DNA of 64,000 bases. It comes from Lunatimonas lonarensis (lineage in GTDB: Bacteria; Bacteroidota; Bacteroidia; Cytophagales; Cyclobacteriaceae). Shown piece after piece: positions 37,652 to 46,241 of the stretch (its first letter is position 1; every line of letters begins with the position of its first letter). The stretch covers positions 248,001 through 312,000 of the forward strand of contig NZ_AQHR01000085.1 in assembly GCF_000390185.1 (NCBI RefSeq). The letters are read 5' to 3'. A program made the translations under genes and the position numbers. The notes beneath the pieces were generated by a model. That model was given only the letters and a program-made list of their open reading frames with translations. It was not told the DNA's origin and ran no database searches.

Positions 37652-39067
37652 TTACTTTTTGGCCATTTCCAACGCGGAAGTGGTCACAAAATACTTGGCA
37701 ATCATATTGGGGACTTCCCAATCGGGCAACTTTCCATCGACCAAGTATTCCAGGTACTTCTCGGTAACCTCCCTGAAATGATCCTCGTGGCTGGTACGGA
37801 ACTCGGCCGGAATCTCAACCCGCCATGCGTTGGCATCCGTCACCTTCACGACACCCAAACCTGGGAATTTTGCACTCAATTTCTGGACCGCAGCAAACAG
37901 TGTATCCTGAAACTCCTTGAGTCCGGTGCTGGAGATAGGCTCTATGTAAAGCTCTGGTCTATAATTTTCCTTCTTGTCCTGGCGAATAACCAAGTTGGCC
38001 TTGCTTCCACGCATGATCGAATAATGGGTGTCCGCCGATCCCTCCGGTGCCACGTAATTCCAGATTACTGATACCTTGGCGTGTACGCCATTAATTTTGT
38101 AGTTGATCTCCCCGTTGCCATACACTTTCAATATACCGTTTTCGATGTAGGGGTTCAGATACTCCGGAAACTCCGTGAGACCGGTAGACCGGGTAAACTC
38201 CTCCAAGGTCAGATCGGTAGCCCAACGGGTAGCGTTGATCATCTCGATGTCTTTGGTATAGTCGATGATCTTACCAGGAAAGCATTCCCATTGCACCAAA
38301 TCCACCAAGTGGGTAGTCACGTCCACAATACCTTCACCCTGCTGCGTAACGTCATAAAACCATCCCGGACGCTGCAAAGGTTTGCCCGAAACGGTTTTGT
38401 AGAAATGGTGGACACTCTCCTTTGTTACAGCAGGCTCCTCTAAGGAGCCACTTTGAAGCGTTCCAAAAACCTCCTCCACCAGACTGAACTCCTTTTGAAG
38501 GATGGTGCTGATCTCAAAGCGTTCGGTCATGATATCAAAAAGGAGCACATCGTTTTTCGCTGCCTCTTCAAATGCCTCCTTTAATACGTTAAATCCTTCG
38601 GGATCAATTGCCATGGGCTTATCTGCCAGCACGTGAAACCCGCCTTTCACCGCTGCCAATAGATTTTTGGTCTTATTGCGGTTATTGCCCGCCGTTACCA
38701 TTACGTTGCCCTTTTTTTCGGAGACCATTTTCTCCAAAAAGTCTGCACCGGTGTAGACCTCCATTTTCCAGTCGGTAGGATCCTCTGCCCGGGTATTATA
38801 GGATTCGATAGCAGCTAGGTAGGCTTGAAGATCGGGACCAGCCGGTGCATACACGTGCACTTGGGGATCCACTTGGGGATAGCTAGCCTTTTTAACCAAA
38901 TGGGCGTGGAAATGCCCAGGATCCAAGGTCACCAGTTTGATCTCGTTTTCTTTTCCTTCGAATGTCGTTGGGATGCTGGTTTCCATTTTTTGTTCAGTGG
39001 AGCAGGAAAGGGTTAAAAACAGGGTGGAAAGACATACACCTGTTAAAAGCCTCGGTTTTACATTCAT
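37652..39067 (-). CDS. Lipoprotein of the Gfo/Idh/MocA family
   Basis: 471 residues with a lipoprotein signal (LTLSC, Cys22). A Rossmann-like part contains LVTLDPGHFHAHLV and VMVTAGNNRNKTKNLLAAV, and the position of the EKP motif reads LADKPMAID. The long C-terminal part (about 250-471) is beta-rich and ends WEVPNMIAKYFVTTSALEMA. This belongs to the putative-oxidoreductase branch of the family. It should act outside the cytoplasm. First gene of the leftward run that faces the LacI gene. Confidence 0.82.
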   Translation of the reverse strand: MNVKPRLLTGVCLSTLFLTLSCSTEQKMETSIPTTFEGKENEIKLVTLDPGHFHAHLVKKASYPQVDPQVHVYAPAGPDLQAYLAAIESYNTRAEDPTDWKMEVYTGADFLEKMVSEKKGNVMVTAGNNRNKTKNLLAAVKGGFHVLADKPMAIDPEGFNVLKEAFEEAAKNDVLLFDIMTERFEISTILQKEFSLVEEVFGTLQSGSLEEPAVTKESVHHFYKTVSGKPLQRPGWFYDVTQQGEGIVDVTTHLVDLVQWECFPGKIIDYTKDIEMINATRWATDLTLEEFTRSTGLTEFPEYLNPYIENGILKVYGNGEINYKINGVHAKVSVIWNYVAPEGSADTHYSIMRGSKANLVIRQDKKENYRPELYIEPISSTGLKEFQDTLFAAVQKLSAKFPGLGVVKVTDANAWRVEIPAEFRTSHEDHFREVTEKYLEYLVDGKLPDWEVPNMIAKYFVTTSALEMAKK

Positions 39068-39216
39068 ACAAATTGCTGTTTTATGCTTGGTTAGCGTTCA
39101 AATTTTGGCTATAACACCCTGAAAACAAACGGATAATGAGTCTATCTACAGTGCTGACCCACCTTTCGGCGGATTAAATATAAAGAAAGAATGAGAAGAA
39201 TAAAATAGAATTGTGC

Positions 39217-39228
39217 GCAATCGATTGC
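39217..39228. promoter_or_regulatory. LacI-type operator palindrome
   Basis: gcaatcgattgc is a perfect 12-bp palindrome with a central CG, as in LacI/GalR operators, inside the larger tgcgcaatcgattgcatt. It lies between the divergent lipoprotein oxidoreductase gene and the LacI gene, 57 bp from the LacI start. Confidence 0.65.
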
Positions 39229-39285
39229 ATTTAATTCGGATAATGCCTAATATTCCAGAAATTAGCCGGCTGATGCCAGCAGCAG

Positions 39286-40314
39286 ATGGGAAAAAAGGAG
39301 AAAGCTACCATACACGATATAGCCACCAAACTGGGGATAACGGCCTCCACTGTGTCACGCGCACTCAACAACCACCCCCGCATCAGTGCCAAGACCAAAA
39401 AGCTGGTAAACGAAGCAGCCAAGGAGATCGATTATAAGCCCAATTCCTTCGCCGTAGCACTTCGGAACGGAAGAAGCAAGCTGATCGGCATTGTGGTACC
39501 CACTGTAAACCGAAACTTCTTTTCATCGGTAGTCCGCGGAATTGAGGAATTTGCCAATGAAAGGGACTATCGCGTGATCATCACTCAATCCTATGATGAC
39601 TATGAAAAGGAAAAACAAACCGTCGATGCCCTGATCGATGCGCAGGTGGATGGGATTTTGGTATCCCTCGGAAAGACAACCTCCCGTCACCAGCACTTCA
39701 AAAAAGCCATCGATGCGGGTATTCCCTTGATTTTCTTTGACCGCGTGGCAGAAAACCTTCCGGTAGGGCAGGTCGTCATTGACGATTACCAGGCCTCGTT
39801 TAAGATGACCGAACACCTGATCAAAGAGGGCTACCGTCACATCGCCCACTTCAATAGTCCGGTGCCCGTCAACATATTTAAGGAGCGCTACCGGGGCTAC
39901 AAGGAAGCCTTGGAGACCTATGGGCTGTCGGTAGACCCCAGGCTGATTCTTCACAGCAATCTACAATTGGAAGATGGCCGGGATAGCGCCCGAAAACTAC
40001 TGGATAGGAAGGTTCCTTTTGACGCGATCTTCTCCGCATCGGATTATTCTATTGTGGGTGCATTGCAGGAATTGAAAAAACACGGAATCCGTGTTCCCGA
40101 GGACGTAGGGCTGGCAGGCTTTGGAAACGAGCCATTTACCGAGTTCACCGACCCCCCACTCTCTACCGTAGATCAGGTCAGCATACCTATGGGGCAGGCG
40201 GTGGCAAAGATGTTTTTCGATTTGCTGGAAAACCAAGGCAAGGCATTGCCCGTCCAGCAGATTGTACTAAGCTCTGAAGTGATATTCAGAGCATCTACCC
40301 GGAAATTTTCGTAG
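39286..40314 (+). CDS. LacI/GalR family transcriptional regulator
   Basis: 342 residues. The N-terminal helix-turn-helix (about 7-55) reads ATIHDIATKLGITASTVSRA and the hinge ends at YKPNSFAVAL. A periplasmic-binding-protein-like domain follows, with LIGIVVPTVNRNFFSSVVRG and FDAIFSASDYSIVGAL. It should sense a sugar or sugar acid and control the divergent lipoprotein operon and perhaps uxaB, 45 bp downstream on the same strand. A palindromic operator lies just upstream. Confidence 0.93.
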   Translation: MGKKEKATIHDIATKLGITASTVSRALNNHPRISAKTKKLVNEAAKEIDYKPNSFAVALRNGRSKLIGIVVPTVNRNFFSSVVRGIEEFANERDYRVIITQSYDDYEKEKQTVDALIDAQVDGILVSLGKTTSRHQHFKKAIDAGIPLIFFDRVAENLPVGQVVIDDYQASFKMTEHLIKEGYRHIAHFNSPVPVNIFKERYRGYKEALETYGLSVDPRLILHSNLQLEDGRDSARKLLDRKVPFDAIFSASDYSIVGALQELKKHGIRVPEDVGLAGFGNEPFTEFTDPPLSTVDQVSIPMGQAVAKMFFDLLENQGKALPVQQIVLSSEVIFRASTRKFS

Positions 40315-40359
40315 TTTAAAAGACTACTATCTATATAAAACATAGCCCAAAAAATCATT

Positions 40360-41784
40360 ATGAACCAACTAAACAGAACAACGGCAAATATTCAGACTAT
40401 TAGGCCCATCAAGGTGATCCAGTTTGGTACAGGCAATTTTCTACGAGGATTCACCGACTGGATCATAGACATGCTCAATGAAAAAACAGGCTTCAATGCC
40501 GACATTCAAATGGTGCAGGTGCATGGCAAAAGACCTGCCACGGAAGTAGAAAAACAGGAAGGGCTTTTTCATGTTATCACCCGGGGATACCAACAGGGGA
40601 AAATCATTGACGAAACCCGCCTGATAACCTGCGTGAGAGGTGCCGTTAATCCTTACTTGGATTATGAAGGCTTTTTGGCGCTAGGAGAAAACCCTGATCT
40701 GGAATGGATCCTGTCCAACACCACCGAAGCGGGAATTTACGTGGACGAATCTGATATAGATCCATCCCAACCACCCGCAAGCTTTCCGGGAAAGCTGACC
40801 GCATTGCTTTACCGACGCTACTGCAAGGGGGGAGAACTTCTTAACAAAGCGTTGCACATCTTACCCTGCGAACTGATCGAAGCCAACGGACAAAAATTAA
40901 AAGAGTGTGTAAACGCCTATGCCGATCGATGGAAACTACCCGATGGATTTGTCGCCTGGCATTCCAGGCAGGTACATTACTATAATACGCTGGTAGACCG
41001 GATCGTGCCGGGATATCCAAGCGACGAAGCCGCAGAAATCCAGCAACGGTTGGGGTACTGTGATGAGCTTATGGTCGTGGCGGAACCCTTCCATTTTTGG
41101 GCCATCGAAGGACCGGAGTACCTAAAGGAGCTGTTTCCTACCGGCCAATTAGGCCTCAATGTGCTGGTAGTACCCGATCTAGCCCCCTATCGAACCCGCA
41201 AAGTGCGGATTCTAAATGGGGCTCATACGACCATCGTACCGCTCGCCTATCTCAAAGGCCTTCGCATCGTCAAGGAAGCGGTAGACGACCCGTTTATCGG
41301 TACATTTCTCCAGGATGCCCTGCATTCGGAAATCATCCCTTCCATGGACATGGATCCCTCGGGGCTGGAACAATTTGCACAGGATGTGTTGGATCGGTTC
41401 AAAAACCCCTTTATCCGTCATCAGCTGAGTGCCATTGCCTTGAATTCGGTATCCAAATTTAGAGTCCGGGTATTGCCTTCATTAATCGGGTATATTCGAA
41501 AAGAAGGAAAACTGCCTCCTTGCCTAATCACTTCACTTGCTGCGTTGTTGGTTTTTTACCGAGGCCGCTACAAGGGAGAACCACTCCCCATAAACGACAC
41601 CGAAGAGGTAATGGCCTACTTTTCGGATATCTGGAAAAGCGGGGAACCGTACGAACTGGTTCCTAGAGTGCTGGCAATGGTTCCGTTTTGGGGATTAGAC
41701 CTCAATCAGTACCCCGGGCTATCCAATGCGGTCATTCGGGAGGTACGGGCGCTGCTGGACGAAGAAAAGGTTTGGCTGGTTTAA
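40360..41784 (+). CDS. uxaB: Tagaturonate reductase (mannitol dehydrogenase family)
   Basis: 474 residues. The N-terminal QFGTGNFLRGFTDWIIDML is the NAD-binding signature of UxaB-type enzymes, and the C-terminal catalytic domain includes KVRILNGAHTTIVPLAYL with the Lys, Asn and His active-site pattern. The enzyme reduces D-tagaturonate to D-altronate in galacturonate breakdown. It follows the LacI gene closely, so galacturonate or a related acid may be the signal. uxaA and uxaC are not in the window. Confidence 0.88.
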   Translation: MNQLNRTTANIQTIRPIKVIQFGTGNFLRGFTDWIIDMLNEKTGFNADIQMVQVHGKRPATEVEKQEGLFHVITRGYQQGKIIDETRLITCVRGAVNPYLDYEGFLALGENPDLEWILSNTTEAGIYVDESDIDPSQPPASFPGKLTALLYRRYCKGGELLNKALHILPCELIEANGQKLKECVNAYADRWKLPDGFVAWHSRQVHYYNTLVDRIVPGYPSDEAAEIQQRLGYCDELMVVAEPFHFWAIEGPEYLKELFPTGQLGLNVLVVPDLAPYRTRKVRILNGAHTTIVPLAYLKGLRIVKEAVDDPFIGTFLQDALHSEIIPSMDMDPSGLEQFAQDVLDRFKNPFIRHQLSAIALNSVSKFRVRVLPSLIGYIRKEGKLPPCLITSLAALLVFYRGRYKGEPLPINDTEEVMAYFSDIWKSGEPYELVPRVLAMVPFWGLDLNQYPGLSNAVIREVRALLDEEKVWLV

Positions 41785-42143
41785 TTGGATAAGCACTATT
41801 AATAAAAGGATTTAAACGTCTGATGAAATCGAGCCTACCGAATGAGGTCCGTTACGTCGTTCATGAATAGGAGCATATCCAGCTTTTACCGTAGCTGTGG
41901 GTCTGAATTTAGGTCTAGGCGGCTAACATCCGAACCACATTTTGCAGCCTCCTTCCCGATTTGTTTGAAGCTGGAATTTGTCTACTGACAGGCCATTTAC
42001 CTATTCTTTCGCGAAAAGGTACCGTTCAACTTAACCCAACACCTAGTTTTTATCCGCTTGTGTAAACCAAACAACTATTCGCACATAATCCACTACTTTT
42101 ACAAAAACAAATAAACCTCGTTTAATCAAAAAACATATACCCC
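41785..42143. other. Region between uxaB and the NIPSNAP gene
   Basis: 359 bp without a gene. It carries a decayed repeat copy near 41823-41890 and, close to 42090-42098, a TACTTTTA segment that could act as a -7 element for the next gene. Confidence 0.5.
41823..41890 (+). repeat. Dispersed repeat, decayed copy C
   Basis: Starts with atgaaatcgagcct, identical for 14 bases to the beginning of copies A and B and at the same boundary. Then it continues accgaatgagg and, after a gap, ttacgtcgttcatg, which resembles the middle of copy A with a deletion. The palindrome is not preserved. Confidence 0.5.
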
Positions 42144-42929
42144 ATGAACATTACTTACCTAGTTACATGCGTATGCCTTTTCGTTGCGGTTACCGTAACT
42201 TCTTCGACCTTCGCCCAAGACGGCAAGAGGGATCTCTATGAACTCAGGATCTACCACATCGAAAGCGAGGCCCAGGAAAGGGTGATCGACAATTATCTTA
42301 AAAACGCATTCCTACCCGCTGCACACCGGCATGGAATAAAGCAGGTAGGGGTATTCAAGCCCATCGCTTCCCAAGCAGATGCCGGAAAAAAGATCTACGT
42401 GTTTATTCCCTATGCCAATTCAAAGAGCTACTTCTCCCTGCCGGGCAAACTGGCAAAGGATCAGACCTACCAAGCTGCCGGAAGGGAGTACATTCAGGCT
42501 GCACATGATCAGGCACCGTACAAGCGCATGGAGGTGGCATTGATGCAGGCCTTCACCGGAGCGCCCCGCTTCAAAGCCTCCGGAGTAAGCGGCCCGAAAA
42601 AAGATCGCATCTACGAATTAAGAAGCTACGAGGCCGCAACTGAACGGCTATATCAGCAAAAAGTCAAAATGTTCAACTCTGGGGAAATTGACATTTTTGA
42701 CAAACTTAAGTTCAACGCCGTGTTTTACGCGGAAACATTGGCGGGTGCCAACATGCCCAACTTGATGTACATGACCACCTTTGAAAACATGGAAAAACGC
42801 AATGCCGGATGGGATGCATTTCGCGTAGATCCCGACTGGGAGGCGATGAAAGATCTGGAAGAGTACCGAAACACAGTATCCAAAAACGATACCCGTCTAT
42901 TGTATCCTACCGATTACTCTGACCTGTAG
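42144..42929 (+). CDS. Exported NIPSNAP family protein
   Basis: 261 residues with a signal peptide (cleavage near TFAQ). Two NIPSNAP-type ferredoxin-like repeats are visible: DLYELRIYHIESEAQERVID and, later, DRIYELRSYEAATERLYQQK. NIPSNAP proteins are of uncertain role. The exported form recurs in Bacteroidota beside sugar-oxidation genes. Transcribed alone and closed by a strong hairpin. Confidence 0.85.
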   Translation: MNITYLVTCVCLFVAVTVTSSTFAQDGKRDLYELRIYHIESEAQERVIDNYLKNAFLPAAHRHGIKQVGVFKPIASQADAGKKIYVFIPYANSKSYFSLPGKLAKDQTYQAAGREYIQAAHDQAPYKRMEVALMQAFTGAPRFKASGVSGPKKDRIYELRSYEAATERLYQQKVKMFNSGEIDIFDKLKFNAVFYAETLAGANMPNLMYMTTFENMEKRNAGWDAFRVDPDWEAMKDLEEYRNTVSKNDTRLLYPTDYSDL

Positions 42930-42940
42930 GCTACCGGTTT

Positions 42941-42978
42941 AAGCCTGGGTTTGCCGGAATGCGGACAAACCCAGGCTT
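42941..42978. terminator. Bidirectional terminator hairpin
   Basis: Perfect 12-bp stem, aagcctgggttt (42941-42952) with aaacccaggctt (42967-42978), between the convergent NIPSNAP and AAC(3)-like genes. Confidence 0.75.
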
Positions 42979-43032
42979 CCACTTGTTCCTCCCGCTTGCG
43001 TTTTATTCTATCACACCAGCCTCAATTGAAAA

Positions 43033-43785
43033 TCAGTGGATGGTGATTTTTTCGACAAAATAAAGCGGATTCTTCTCTAGTACCTCAAACCCTTTTTCCC
43101 AGACCGTCTTGGCCCGAAGCAAGTAGGCCGTTGCCCCCAGCACCTTCCCAAGTGACTTAGACGCCTCTGTCAACAACGGTTCAATGCGCTCATAACGCTG
43201 CTCAAACCCGGAAAAATTGTGCGGGATGTACTTTTTGGAAAGTAAGGTACCATCTGACAACTTCAAGGTATAGGTTCTTTCCTCTCCGAACAAATAGGGA
43301 GGAACCAGCCACTCTTCTACTCCGTGCATACTGGTATTTGGCCGAAGGCCGCATCCCAAAAACAACAGAAAGCCATCAGCCTCCCTCAGTCTCGCGAATG
43401 GGGAATGGGGTCCTACAGGCGTGTGGTCTTTGAGGTGATCTTTCACAAACCAGTCCGCATCCCTCCCAAACGCAGATACGCTGTGCGTGGGATGCGCACT
43501 TCGCTTGGATCCGGCAGAAGTCCGGAAGTATTCAGGAAGGGCACCCACACAGGAGGGAGTGGTCAGGTGGTCAAAAAAGGGCTCCGACGCCGTCACTGTC
43601 TTATAGGACAAAGCCGGCATCAGCAAATTACCCTCAGTTCCAACTGCTTCTTTCAATGACTGTATTACCACTTCCGGAGAAAGGGTAGGCGTCGCCAACG
43701 AGCGAAGGGAGGCATGAACCAGTAGGCTTGACCCTTTTCGAATGCCTAATTTCCGAAAATCAGCAACCATGTTATCAAACACCAT
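43033..43785 (-). CDS. AAC(3)-like aminoglycoside N-acetyltransferase family protein
   Basis: 250 residues. The antibiotic_NAT fold is indicated by GSSLLVHASLRSLA near the start, NLLMPALSYK, the RSAHPTHSVSAFG region with the conserved His, and GCGLRPNTSMHGVEE. Members acetylate the 3-amino group of aminoglycosides using acetyl-CoA, but many environmental homologues have other roles. The close tie to the next gene (11-bp overlap) argues for a metabolic role rather than drug resistance. Confidence 0.8.
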   Translation of the reverse strand: MVFDNMVADFRKLGIRKGSSLLVHASLRSLATPTLSPEVVIQSLKEAVGTEGNLLMPALSYKTVTASEPFFDHLTTPSCVGALPEYFRTSAGSKRSAHPTHSVSAFGRDADWFVKDHLKDHTPVGPHSPFARLREADGFLLFLGCGLRPNTSMHGVEEWLVPPYLFGEERTYTLKLSDGTLLSKKYIPHNFSGFEQRYERIEPLLTEASKSLGKVLGATAYLLRAKTVWEKGFEVLEKNPLYFVEKITIH

Positions 43786-44641
43786 CCCATCCGATGGATT
43801 TAAAGGACCTTGTAAGGTCAGTCAGAGACTGCTCTACACCCATCCGCTCAAGCGAAGAAGCCCCCACAAACCCATGGGAACTTGTCCTGGCGAGCACTTC
43901 TTTTACATCTTCCGGTGTATTTATCGGGCCGCCATGGCATAAAAAGAAAAGATTTGGGTTGATCTCCTTACAGGCATCTATGATTTCTTGGGTGCGTTCG
44001 ACGGCCTCGTCCATGCTACAGCTGGCACCTGTCACACCTATCGATCCACCTACCGTTGTGCCTACATGGGAGATAATCGCGTCCGCGCCAGCCTCCGCCA
44101 TCTGCCTGGCCTCCTCTGGTTTAGCCACGTAGACAATGGAAAACAACTCCATTTTATCAGCGAGGCGTACCATCTCCACCTCCTTTTCGAATCCCATTCC
44201 GGTTTCCTCTAGTACCTGCCTAAAATGTCCGTCTACTATGGAGTGGGTTGGAAAATTGTTGATTCCGGAAAAACCCATATCCTTCACTTTAAGCAGATGG
44301 TGCCATATCCGTCTGCGGGGATCAGATCCGTGAACTCCACAAATAACCGGAATCTCCTCCACTACAGGCAAAACTTCAAACTCGCCGATTTCCATAGCAA
44401 CCGTATTGGCATCGCCATAGGCCATCAACCCGGCAGTAGATCCGTGACCAGACATTCGAAATCGGCCCGAATTATAAATGATGATCAAATCCGCTCCGCC
44501 TTTCTCGATAAATTTAGCACTTATGCCCGTTCCGGCTCCGGCTGCGATGATCGCTTTTTTCTGTGCTAGGGTGTTTCTGAGTCTTTCGCGAACTTCCTCC
44601 CGCGTGTAGGGGTTTCCTTTCCCCGTCCATGGATTTGGCAT
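43775..44641 (-). CDS. Phosphoenolpyruvate hydrolase-like TIM-barrel protein
   Basis: 288 residues, matching the PEP_hydrolase family (PF09370): KKAIIAAGAGTGISAKFIEK, FRMSGHGSTAGLMAYGDAN, CGVHGSDPRRRIWHHL, and FLCHGGPINTPEDV. It corresponds to the C-terminal half of the plant Tm-1 protein and its fungal relatives. The reaction is not well established. It overlaps the AAC(3)-like gene and lies 160 bp after the Tm-1 N-terminal-like gene. Confidence 0.85.
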   Translation of the reverse strand: MPNPWTGKGNPYTREEVRERLRNTLAQKKAIIAAGAGTGISAKFIEKGGADLIIIYNSGRFRMSGHGSTAGLMAYGDANTVAMEIGEFEVLPVVEEIPVICGVHGSDPRRRIWHHLLKVKDMGFSGINNFPTHSIVDGHFRQVLEETGMGFEKEVEMVRLADKMELFSIVYVAKPEEARQMAEAGADAIISHVGTTVGGSIGVTGASCSMDEAVERTQEIIDACKEINPNLFFLCHGGPINTPEDVKEVLARTSSHGFVGASSLERMGVEQSLTDLTRSFKSIGWDGV

Positions 44642-44800
44642 ATTTTTCTTCGTTTTTTTAACTTCGCAGCAAGTTAACCTAAATCAATCGTTGTTTCAAG
44701 AATTCACCTGCCCGGTTGAACTTGAATCTTTGTTTCCGCCCTTTGCTTTTGCTCCAAAAAAACGGTGGGACACCAGTGCCGTTTTATCGAGGTGTAAAAT

Positions 44801-46030
44801 TTATTTGCCGTTGACCAACCGCAAGAGCTGAGCGACAGCAGCTTCGGCAAAGCTTGGTGAATTGATGGAATCAGGTACCCTCTTTACCGAAATCGAAGGA
44901 TCCAACCCAGCGAGCAGTCCGTCAAGACAGGCTGAATCAGCCTCCGGGTCAAAAAATAAACCGCCTTTGGAACCTACTTGGGAAAATCCACCCTCCGGCC
45001 AGACAATCGCCACCCTGCTTTTTAGCGGGTTCACTAAGCTGGCAATGTGTTCACCCAAGCGGTGATTATCCTCTTTATTGGTCCGCATTAGGGTCACATC
45101 GGGAGCCCATTGGTAAAACGTTCTGTCACGGAGTTCAGCGGGAACCGTCTCGGGTCTTCCAAAGTTAACCATGTCCAGGCATCCCGGTGCTACCACCAAC
45201 GGTAGCTGCTGCAAAACGGCCGCCTTCATACGGTCTGGCCCGGCACTTAAAATACCACCGCAAAACTCATCTGCCAGCTCCGTTGTGGTTAAATCCATCA
45301 CGGCATTAAAAACTCCTTCCTTTATCAGTGCCTCCATATTTCTACCGCCGACACCGTTGGCATGAAACGCCATTACTTCAAATCCATTTTCTTCCAACAA
45401 CGCGGTACACCTGTTTACACATTCCGTGGTATTTCCAAACATACTGATTGCAACCAAGGGCTTGGAAGGCGCAGATTCTGGGATCGAAACACGGGACATT
45501 GCCAACAGCGCAGCAGCAGCTTGGTGGATAATGGGCCTGATTATCCGATTCAAACCCGCCACATCCACCACCGAGGGTACCAAAACCACATCCTTTACCC
45601 CAACCGACAGGGATACATCCTTTGTAGCCAAGGTAGAAATACACATCTTCGGCAATCCCAACGGCAACACTTGGATGGCCTTTAGAAACAAAAAGGTTCC
45701 TCCACCACCTCCCATGCCAATCACTCCCTTCACCAAACCGCTTGCATGGTGCTCGCTGAGCCATTTCTGAGCACCCATTGCCATCTGATCCAAGGCAAAG
45801 CCCCGATCACCCCGATTTCTCAACTCTCCAATAGTATAGCCGGAAAGTGCCGCTATTTCGCTGGATTCAACATCCACCGGAAAATCACCTCCGCTTTCTG
45901 CCAGACCAAGGTTTACCATTTTCGGAGAGGCTCCCGATTCTACCAGGGATCTATATAGCTGGCCATAAACTTCCCATTTGGTATCAAAACATCCTAGCAC
46001 CACCAAAAAACCAGTATTCGTTGACTTCAT
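44801..46030 (-). CDS. Tm-1-like ATP-binding (UPF0261) protein
   Basis: 409 residues. FLVVLGCFDTKWEVYGQLY at the start, VIGMGGGGGTFLFLKAIQ, then LVVAPGCLDMVNFGRPETVP and WPEGGFSQVGSKGGLFFDPE are signatures of UPF0261. The family is the N-terminal half of tomato Tm-1, which binds ATP and blocks a viral replication protein; in bacteria the role is unknown. First gene of the unit, behind a possible operator at 46049-46086. Confidence 0.87.
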   Translation of the reverse strand: MKSTNTGFLVVLGCFDTKWEVYGQLYRSLVESGASPKMVNLGLAESGGDFPVDVESSEIAALSGYTIGELRNRGDRGFALDQMAMGAQKWLSEHHASGLVKGVIGMGGGGGTFLFLKAIQVLPLGLPKMCISTLATKDVSLSVGVKDVVLVPSVVDVAGLNRIIRPIIHQAAAALLAMSRVSIPESAPSKPLVAISMFGNTTECVNRCTALLEENGFEVMAFHANGVGGRNMEALIKEGVFNAVMDLTTTELADEFCGGILSAGPDRMKAAVLQQLPLVVAPGCLDMVNFGRPETVPAELRDRTFYQWAPDVTLMRTNKEDNHRLGEHIASLVNPLKSRVAIVWPEGGFSQVGSKGGLFFDPEADSACLDGLLAGLDPSISVKRVPDSINSPSFAEAAVAQLLRLVNGK

Positions 46031-46048
46031 CGTTGCCTTTTATACGTT

Positions 46049-46086
46049 GTGACGGGTTTCATTCCATTGCGGATGGAATTTGTCAC
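46049..46086. promoter_or_regulatory. Inverted repeat upstream of the Tm-1-like gene
   Basis: Outer arms gtgac (46049-46053) and gtcac (46082-46086), inner arms attccat (46061-46067) and atggaat (46073-46079). It lies 19 bp before the start of the leftward unit and could be a repressor operator. Confidence 0.4.
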
Positions 46087-46241
46087 TAATCGCCCAAATT
46101 TCCAAAAAGTCCCCAATCACAAAAACGTTCAATGGGAAAGATAATGCAAGAACAATGTAGGTTTATTAGAACAAAAACAGTATATTAACAGGTATTTTAG
46201 ATAATACCTAAATGATTCTTTCAATTTGATAGGGAAAAACA

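Noticed and set aside
30270-41784. Labelling the 30-42 kb locus a classical polysaccharide utilisation locus
   Set aside because: No SusC/SusD pair and no ordinary glycoside hydrolase is present.
43033-43785. Reading the AAC(3)-like gene as an antibiotic resistance gene
   Set aside because: The family has many non-resistance members, and overlap with the Tm-1-like unit points to metabolism.
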